From positions 1 to 10,834 of the forward strand of contig NZ_QPIP01000054.1 in the NCBI RefSeq assembly GCF_003344345.1: 10,834 bases of DNA, given 5' to 3'. This document shows, in pieces, positions 7,138-10,834 of the stretch. The translations under genes were made by a program, and so were the position numbers. Within the stretch, counting starts at the first letter, position 1; each line of letters starts with the position of its first letter. The notes below the pieces were generated by a model that was not told where the DNA came from, did no database searches, and saw nothing but the letters and a program-made list of their open reading frames with translations. Source of the DNA: Wolbachia endosymbiont of Cylisticus convexus (GTDB lineage: Bacteria; Pseudomonadota; Alphaproteobacteria; Rickettsiales; Anaplasmataceae).

Positions 7138-7634
7138 ATGCTGAACATGAGCAAGAAACAAGCTACATTGTGGTTTATACTGGTAATAGTATGTGTTGTT
7201 ATTACATATTACTATCAAAAATCCAAGGCCGCTGAAGAGTATCAGAAAATGTTAGAAATGTCAGCTAAGAACTGTGACTTAGAAACTGTGAAATCATTAG
7301 TAAAAAAAGTAGAGATGATTCAAGTATTAGCAAAAAGGCATTATATTATGCTTCAGAGAAAGGATGCTTAGAAATTGTTACATTTTTGTTAAACGAGGGG
7401 ATGGATATAAATACTATTAGTTTAGCATTACTTGATGCTGCTGAAGGTGGTCAGTTAGAGATTGTAAAACTTTTGTTGGAGAGAGGAGCTAACCCTCATG
7501 TTGTAGACTGGAAAGGAAGAACTGCAAAAACTATAGCAATGAAGAGGTCATCTTATAGTGGAAATAAGAAGTCTTATAGAGAAATCGTAGACCTACTTGC
7601 TGAGGCAGAAAAAAATTATAAAACAGAAAAGTAA
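7138..7634 (+). pseudogene. Membrane-anchored ankyrin-repeat protein, split in two frames
   Basis: The first frame (7138-7371) starts with a few polar residues and one membrane segment at about residues 11-27 (Leu-Trp-Phe-Ile-Leu-Val-Ile-Val-Cys-Val-Val-Ile-Thr). An ankyrin-like helix pair follows, around Asn-Cys-Asp-Leu-Glu-Thr-Val-Lys-Ser-Leu. Ankyrin sequence then continues in the -1 frame: Ala-Leu-Tyr-Tyr-Ala-Ser-Glu-Lys-Gly-Cys-Leu-Glu-Ile-Val, and a second repeat with Ala-Glu-Gly-Gly-Gln-Leu-Glu-Ile-Val-Lys-Leu-Leu-Leu-Glu-Arg-Gly-Ala-Asn-Pro. The frames join at the A7 run (7302-7308), giving about 165 residues. The separate ATG at 7386 falls inside a repeat and is not a likely start. 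The anchor suggests repeats facing one compartment across a membrane; ankyrins bind protein partners. The gene is either a one-base deletion pseudogene or recoded. The ATG at 7147 is an alternative start. Confidence 0.75.
7302..7308 (+). promoter_or_regulatory. A7 slippery heptamer inside the ankyrin gene
   Basis: The first frame reads GTA AAA AAA GTA, so the seven A residues form an A_AAA_AAA heptamer in the correct phase for a -1 slip. After slipping, translation would continue Lys-Lys-Ser-Arg-Asp-Asp-Ser-Ser, then into clear ankyrin sequence. An eighth A in an ancestral gene would give the same product, so one-base loss is an equally good explanation. Confidence 0.45.
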
Positions 7635-7700
7635 CGACTAATTCATTTCTACAGTTTGAAACAAAAGCTTTCAATAGTTTTCATAATAAATTAAATCATT

Positions 7701-7928
7701 ATGCAGAACCAAAAAATCCCAATTACGGTAATTATTACCATATTAATCCAAACCGTAGCATTGATATGGTGGTTATCCAAGCTAGACTCAAGGGTACAAT
7801 TTCACGATAAACTTATTGAATATGGTTTAATGGAAAAAGTGTTAGTACTTGAGGAAAGGGTAAAAAATCTTTCTGAAGAATTAGATGAGTTTAAATTGCA
7901 GGTTTTAAGCGGAAAAATTAAATCTTAA
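7701..7928 (+). CDS. Small membrane protein with coiled-coil tail, unknown function
   Basis: A 75-residue protein with one hydrophobic segment near the N-terminus (about residues 7-24: Ile-Thr-Val-Ile-Ile-Thr-Ile-Leu-Ile-Gln-Thr-Val-Ala-Leu-Ile-Trp-Trp). A heptad-like charged helix follows (about 44-68: Glu-Lys-Val-Leu-Val-Leu-Glu-Glu-Arg-Val-Lys-Asn-Leu). This plan resembles small phage membrane proteins with a Trp-Trp at the membrane edge and a coiled coil, often found near lysis genes. Holin accessory, spanin-like and anti-holin roles are all possible, and none is shown by the sequence. No lipobox cysteine is present, so an outer-membrane spanin is unlikely. The start has no clear ribosome site. 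The gene sits 66 nt after the ankyrin gene and 21 nt before patatin. Confidence 0.6.
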   Translation: MQNQKIPITVIITILIQTVALIWWLSKLDSRVQFHDKLIEYGLMEKVLVLEERVKNLSEELDEFKLQVLSGKIKS

Positions 7929-7949
7929 TATCCTTACCTAAATTTACAA

Positions 7950-8387
7950 TTGATTAAATACATTTTATCCGTTGATGGAGGTGGTATTAGAGGCATCATA
8001 CCAGCCATTATTCTAGCAGAAATAGAGCAAAGGACAAGGAAACAGATAGCTGAAATCTTTGATCTTATAGCAGGTACTTCAACCGGTGGAATTGTTGTAG
8101 CAGGGTTATGCAAAAAAGATGAACGGGGAAATCCCCAATATTCAGCAAATGATTTAGTTGAGCTTTACCAAGAATACGGGTCATATATTTTTAAATCTTC
8201 ATTCTTCAGGCGATCAATATTATCTTGGTTTAACTGCGCACAATATCCACATAAAAATATTGAATCTGTACTGGATAAATATTTTGGAGAGGATATTCTA
8301 AAGAACACTTTAAGTAATGTGTTGATTACGAGTTACGATATTCAGAATAACTGCCGTGTGTCCAGAAAAGGTAAGTATGCTCAGTAG
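7950..8387 (+). pseudogene. Patatin-like phospholipase, 5' part, interrupted by group II intron
   Basis: Patatins are Ser-Asp dyad lipid acyl hydrolases, mostly phospholipase A-like. The N-terminus has the oxyanion motif Asp-Gly-Gly-Gly-Ile-Arg-Gly (residues 9-15) and the nucleophile elbow Gly-Thr-Ser-Thr-Gly-Gly, with Ser44. Authentic sequence runs to Cys135 in Ile-Thr-Ser-Tyr-Asp-Ile-Gln-Asn-Asn-Cys. The last ten residues come from inserted intron sequence, ending at TAG 8385-8387. The catalytic Asp (Asp-Gly-Gly/Ala motif) lies in the missing half, so the unspliced product should be inactive. The start is a TTG at 7950, because the frame has a stop at 7926-7928 and no ATG between. In WO-type phages a patatin gene is part of the tail-end accessory group. 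It may act on host or bacterial membranes, which is inference. Confidence 0.85.
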
Positions 8388-8863
8388 GAGACAAACCTAC
8401 CAGGATAAAAGTCGGAGTCCTGTAGCTTGGGTAGCAATATGGAGGGAAACCAAGATATTGAAGCCTACCGACAACGTTATCGTAAGGATAATGGCAAATT
8501 ATCAGGTTGTAGCGAAAGCGAACACACAGGTGGCCTCGAAAGTCTGCAAAACTAAAGGCTGAGCTCACGGCAATTGGGTGAAAGCAACATAGATAGCTGA
8601 AATACGAATGATACAGCATATCTACTTTAGCGGGGTGGTAGTGATGACATGATAATTAGGGCATACGAGGCAACTGGAGAAGCCCTCCTCATCCCAAGGA
8701 GAAATACCTTGGAGCGGTAGGTTCTATAACTGGAAACAGGAAATGAACCGAAGATGAAAGGGTGGCGGATGGGTGCGTAGTAGTGATGAAGTGAGGTAAT
8801 GCTCATGGAGCAAAGGCACCCTACTAGTAAGAATCTTTTAACAAAAGGAAGGTAAAGGTAAAA
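8356..8863 (+). ncRNA. Group II intron ribozyme domains I-III region
   Basis: This gene-free stretch is the ribozyme core upstream of the maturase gene. Many short inverted repeats are visible, for example GTAGG/CCTAC at 8384-8400 and a perfect CCAAGG/CCTTGG hairpin at 8694-8712. Nested CTTGG/CCAAG and CAATAT/ATATTG pairs lie between about 8427 and 8462. GGTAGT at 8637-8642 can pair with ACTGCC, the last six exon bases (8350-8355), allowing one G-U pair, which makes it a candidate EBS1. Its position about 280 nt into the intron suits domain I. The small open frames here are not genes. Structure was judged by eye, not folded. Confidence 0.7.
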
Positions 8864-9934
8864 ATGACAAAAATGCCAATAAAATTACAAGACCTGAGAA
8901 GAAAGATATATATCAAAGCGAAAGCAGAACCGGAATGGCGATTCTGGGGAATCTATGTACACGTCTGCAAGATGGAGACACTAAAAGAAGCATATAAGCT
9001 AACAAAGAAAAGCAATGGGGCACCAGGAATTGATGGGGTAACATTCAAATCGATAGAGGCAGAAGGCTTAGAAAAGTATCTTCAGCAAATAAGACATGAA
9101 CTAATAACCAAAACCTATAGCCCAAATAGGAACCGGAGAAAGGAAATACCAAAAGTTGAGGGAAAACTCAGAACGTTGAACATACCCTGCATCCGGGATA
9201 GAATAGTGCAAAGTGCACTAAAGCTAATAATTGAACCGATATATGAATCTGACTTTCAGAACGGATCATATGGATATAGACCCAAGAGAAAAGCGCATGA
9301 AGCAGTAAGCAGAGTAGCGAAAGCAGCAATCAAAGGCAATACAAAAGTTATTGACATAGACCTAAAATCCTACTTTGACAATGTACGACATCATATTCTT
9401 ATGGAAAAGATTTCCAAAAGAATAAAAGATAAAGAAACCATGCACTTGATCAAGCTAATCCTTGAAACAGGAGGGAAACGAGGAATAGCACAAGGATCAC
9501 CACTTTCACCACTACTAAGCAATATATACCTTAATGAGGTAGATAAAATGCTAGAGAAGGCAAAAGAGGTGACAAAAGAGGGAAAATATCGACATATAGA
9601 ATACGCCAGATGGGCAGACGATTTAGTGATACTGATAGATGGGCACCAGAGATGGGAATGGCTCGAGAAATTAGTATACAAAAGGTTACAAGAAGAATTA
9701 GCAAAACTAAAAGTAGAAGTAAACGAAGAAAAGACAAAAGTGATTAATCTTAAAGAAAAAGGGACATTCAGCTTTCTAGGATTTGATTTTCAACAGAATA
9801 TTACAAGACAAGGAAAGTGGAATGTGAGGATAACACCCAAGATGAAAGCACGAACAAACCTACTTCAAAAACTGAAGGAAGTATTTCGTTGTTATAAATC
9901 ACAACCAATAGGGAAAGTGATCCATATCATTAAT
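8356..9934 (+). mobile_element. Group II intron, 5' portion (retroelement inserted in patatin)
   Basis: The element begins GTGTGTCCAG, very close to the GUGYG-type start of bacterial group II introns (the Lactococcus Ll.LtrB intron starts GTGCGCCCAG). The junction splits a codon after Cys135 of patatin, and the intron is in the sense orientation, as splicing requires. About 500 nt of structured RNA is followed by an in-sense reverse transcriptase gene, the normal order (domains I-III, then an ORF in domain IV). The element is cut at about 9934 by an insertion sequence. Domains V and VI and the 3' splice site are not seen and would lie past the window if retained. The 5' boundary is supported by both the intron consensus and patatin coding continuity. 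Confidence 0.85.
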
Positions 9935-9988
9935 CGGGAATGTTCAAAAAAGTGTGTCAAACCGAAAAAAAGTAATAAATTGATATAA
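8864..9988 (+). CDS. Group II intron reverse transcriptase/maturase, C-terminally truncated
   Basis: The protein copies intron RNA into DNA and helps it splice. Of 374 residues, the first 357 are authentic. Visible reverse transcriptase blocks are Gly-Ala-Pro-Gly-Ile-Asp-Gly (52-58), Tyr-Gly-Tyr-Arg-Pro (about 136), Asp-Ile-Asp-Leu-Lys-Ser-Tyr-Phe-Asp (164-172, first catalytic Asp), Gly-Ile-Ala-Gln-Gly-Ser-Pro-Leu-Ser-Pro (from 207) and Tyr-Ala-Arg-Trp-Ala-Asp-Asp-Leu (247-254). The active-site motif is Trp-Ala-Asp-Asp rather than the usual Tyr-Ala-Asp-Asp. The maturase (X) domain has only just begun when the frame runs into insertion-sequence DNA after Asn357, adding 17 foreign residues. Any DNA-binding or endonuclease tail is lost. 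The GGAAGG site upstream supports the 8864 start; an in-frame ATG follows closely. The truncated protein may polymerise but is unlikely to promote splicing. Confidence 0.88.
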   Translation: MTKMPIKLQDLRRKIYIKAKAEPEWRFWGIYVHVCKMETLKEAYKLTKKSNGAPGIDGVTFKSIEAEGLEKYLQQIRHELITKTYSPNRNRRKEIPKVEGKLRTLNIPCIRDRIVQSALKLIIEPIYESDFQNGSYGYRPKRKAHEAVSRVAKAAIKGNTKVIDIDLKSYFDNVRHHILMEKISKRIKDKETMHLIKLILETGGKRGIAQGSPLSPLLSNIYLNEVDKMLEKAKEVTKEGKYRHIEYARWADDLVILIDGHQRWEWLEKLVYKRLQEELAKLKVEVNEEKTKVINLKEKGTFSFLGFDFQQNITRQGKWNVRITPKMKARTNLLQKLKEVFRCYKSQPIGKVIHIINRECSKKCVKPKKSNKLI

Positions 9989-10006
9989 AAAAATGGAGGT
10001 TTGACA
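9955..10006 (+). promoter_or_regulatory. Inverted repeat able to mask the transposase ribosome site
   Basis: TGTCAAACC (9955-9963) and GGTTTGACA (9998-10006) are a perfect 9-bp inverted repeat with a 34-nt loop. The right arm covers the end of the GGAGG Shine-Dalgarno site and reaches the base before the ATG at 10007. In a transcript that enters from outside the element the hairpin could block translation of transposase. Insertion sequences such as IS10 and IS50 limit impinging transcription in this general way. The role here is inferred. Confidence 0.4.
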
Positions 10007-10834
10007 ATGAGTCAAAAAGTAGTAAACAGAACTAACGGATTGGTAGATTATAAAGAGTTGGAAACAAATATCCTGTCGTCTATACGAGAAGGAAGACCGT
10101 TGACAGGAAAGGAGGGAGCATTAACACCATTTATAAAAAAGCTGCTGGAGGCGAGTCTAGAAGGTGAAATAGAAAACCATTTATTAGCTGAAAGTGAAGA
10201 AAATAATCGCAGAAATGGGAGGAATGGAAAGACTTTACGTACAAGTGCAGGTTCATTTGAGCTGTTAACGCCAAGAGATAGAGAAGGAAGTTTTGAGCCG
10301 CAAATAGTCAAAAAAAGGCAAACAAGCTTACATCCAGAGCTTGAAACGAAGATTTTGAGCACATTTGCCAGTGGTATGAGCTATAGAGATATAGCGTCAC
10401 ACGTTGAGGAAATTTATGATCACAAAATATCGGTAGCAGAGATATCAAGTATTACCGACAAATTACTGCCTATAATCAATGAATGGCGTAGTCGTCCACT
10501 GCAATCAGTATACCCGATAGTATTTATGGATGGGATGTTCTTTAAGGTCAAGGAGGATGGACATTGCGTAAGTAAATGTATGTACAATATATTGGGCATA
10601 GACCAAAATGGCAGAAAAGAAGTCCTGGGCTTTTATTTGGCTGAAAGTGAAGGAGCTAACTTTTGGTTGGAAGTGCTAAATAACCTCAAAGAAAGAGGAG
10701 TAGAAGATATTCTGATTGCATGTGTAGATGGGCTAAAAAGCTTTCCTGCAGCCATCAACAGTGTATTTCCCAGTGCAGAAGTGCAGCTATGTATAGTACA
10801 CCAAATAAGAAATTCTCTGAAATATGTATCCAGT
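10007..10834 (+). CDS. IS256-family (mutator type) transposase, N-terminal part
   Basis: The frame is open from the ATG at 10007 to the window edge (276 codons); whole family members are about 400 residues. The protein cuts and joins element ends by DDE chemistry. N-terminal features are the Leu-Leu-Glu-Ala-Ser-Leu-Glu-Gly-Glu-Ile block and the Asn-Arg-Arg-Asn-Gly-Arg-Asn-Gly-Lys-Thr stretch typical of this family. Then come the conserved Phe-Ala-Ser-Gly-Met-Ser-Tyr-Arg-Asp-Ile and the first catalytic Asp in Phe-Met-Asp-Gly-Met-Phe-Phe-Lys-Val. The second Asp is in Cys-Val-Asp-Gly-Leu-Lys-Ser-Phe-Pro, followed by Gln-Leu-Cys-Ile-Val-His-Gln-Ile-Arg-Asn-Ser, the C/D(2)H signature. The catalytic Glu lies past the window. 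A GGAGG site 7 nt upstream sets the start. No stop or frameshift is seen, so it may be active if complete. Confidence 0.92.
   Translation, partial: MSQKVVNRTNGLVDYKELETNILSSIREGRPLTGKEGALTPFIKKLLEASLEGEIENHLLAESEENNRRNGRNGKTLRTSAGSFELLTPRDREGSFEPQIVKKRQTSLHPELETKILSTFASGMSYRDIASHVEEIYDHKISVAEISSITDKLLPIINEWRSRPLQSVYPIVFMDGMFFKVKEDGHCVSKCMYNILGIDQNGRKEVLGFYLAESEGANFWLEVLNNLKERGVEDILIACVDGLKSFPAAINSVFPSAEVQLCIVHQIRNSLKYVSS

Larger units (their letters stand above)
9935..10834 (+). mobile_element. IS256-family insertion sequence, left part
   Basis: The maturase frame ends abruptly at about 9934, and the DNA that follows leads straight into an IS256-type transposase gene. The probable left terminal repeat starts near GGGAATGTTCAAAAAAGTGT (9936 onward), a form common at the ends of this family. 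The right end, terminal repeat and target duplication (usually 8-9 bp) lie beyond the window, so the boundary may be off by a few bases. The element is in the same orientation as the intron and patatin. Confidence 0.78.

Noticed and set aside
7656..7687. Possible promoter (TTGAAA ... CATAAT) before the 75-residue gene
   Set aside because: The spacer is about 20 nt, too long for a usual sigma-70 promoter, and such boxes arise easily by chance in AT-rich gaps.
8341..8345. TTCAG as IBS2 pairing with CTGAA at 8597-8601
   Set aside because: It lies at -15 to -11 from the junction, further than a usual IBS2, and five bases is too short to trust without a fold.
8356..8562. Small + and - strand ORFs within 8326-8619
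   Set aside because: They fall in the structured group II intron RNA, show no protein-like features, and have no ribosome site.
10048..10362. 104-residue minus-strand ORF
   Set aside because: It lies antisense to the clearly conserved IS256 transposase N-terminus.
1..10834. CRISPR array, tRNA, rRNA or tandem repeat arrays
   Set aside because: No regularly spaced repeats, cloverleaf-like segment or rRNA-like sequence was seen on reading both strands.

Overview
The window is AT-rich and tightly packed, with nearly all genes on the + strand. It looks like the tail module of a P2-like contractile-tailed prophage in a Wolbachia-type alphaproteobacterial endosymbiont (prophage WO). The basis is the gene order (tail fibre tip, fibre-associated protein, sheath, tube, gpE/E', tape measure, gpU, gpX, gpD), followed by an ankyrin-repeat protein and a patatin phospholipase. 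That tail-ankyrin-patatin arrangement is, from memory, characteristic of WO phages. The nested group II intron and IS256-family element also fit a Wolbachia genome rich in mobile DNA. No database search was run, so the organism call is an inference.

Layout. 1-489 is the C-terminal end of a tail fibre-like protein. It is followed by an open but start-less segment (to 596) that may be an orphaned old fibre C-terminus. 603-1152 is a P2 gpG-position protein split into two frames at a T4 run. 1158-2336 is the sheath (gpFI) and 2357-2863 the tube (gpFII). 2910-3295 is the gpE/gpE' tail assembly chaperone pair, with a T8 slippery site suited to -1 frameshifting. 3277-5604 is the tape measure. 5604-7100 is the translationally coupled gpU-gpX-gpD baseplate/hub set. 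7138-7634 is a membrane-anchored ankyrin protein split at an A7 run. 7701-7928 is a small membrane/coiled-coil protein.

The right-hand third is a nested insertion. A patatin gene (from a TTG start at 7950) is cut after its nucleophile half by a group II intron whose 5' end is at about 8356. The intron carries about 500 nt of structured RNA and then a reverse transcriptase/maturase gene. That gene is itself cut at about 9935 by an IS256-family insertion sequence, whose transposase is open to the window edge. The 3' halves of the IS, the intron and the patatin gene, if they survive, lie beyond 10834.

How it fits together. The tail genes would build tube, sheath, ruler and hub as one operon, with overlapping stops and starts and good Shine-Dalgarno sites at most starts. 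The ankyrin and patatin proteins are probably eukaryote-directed or lysis-related cargo at the end of the tail operon. At least three genes depend on a frame change at a homopolymer. One is almost certainly programmed (gpE/E'). The other two are either decay, sequence error or recoding.
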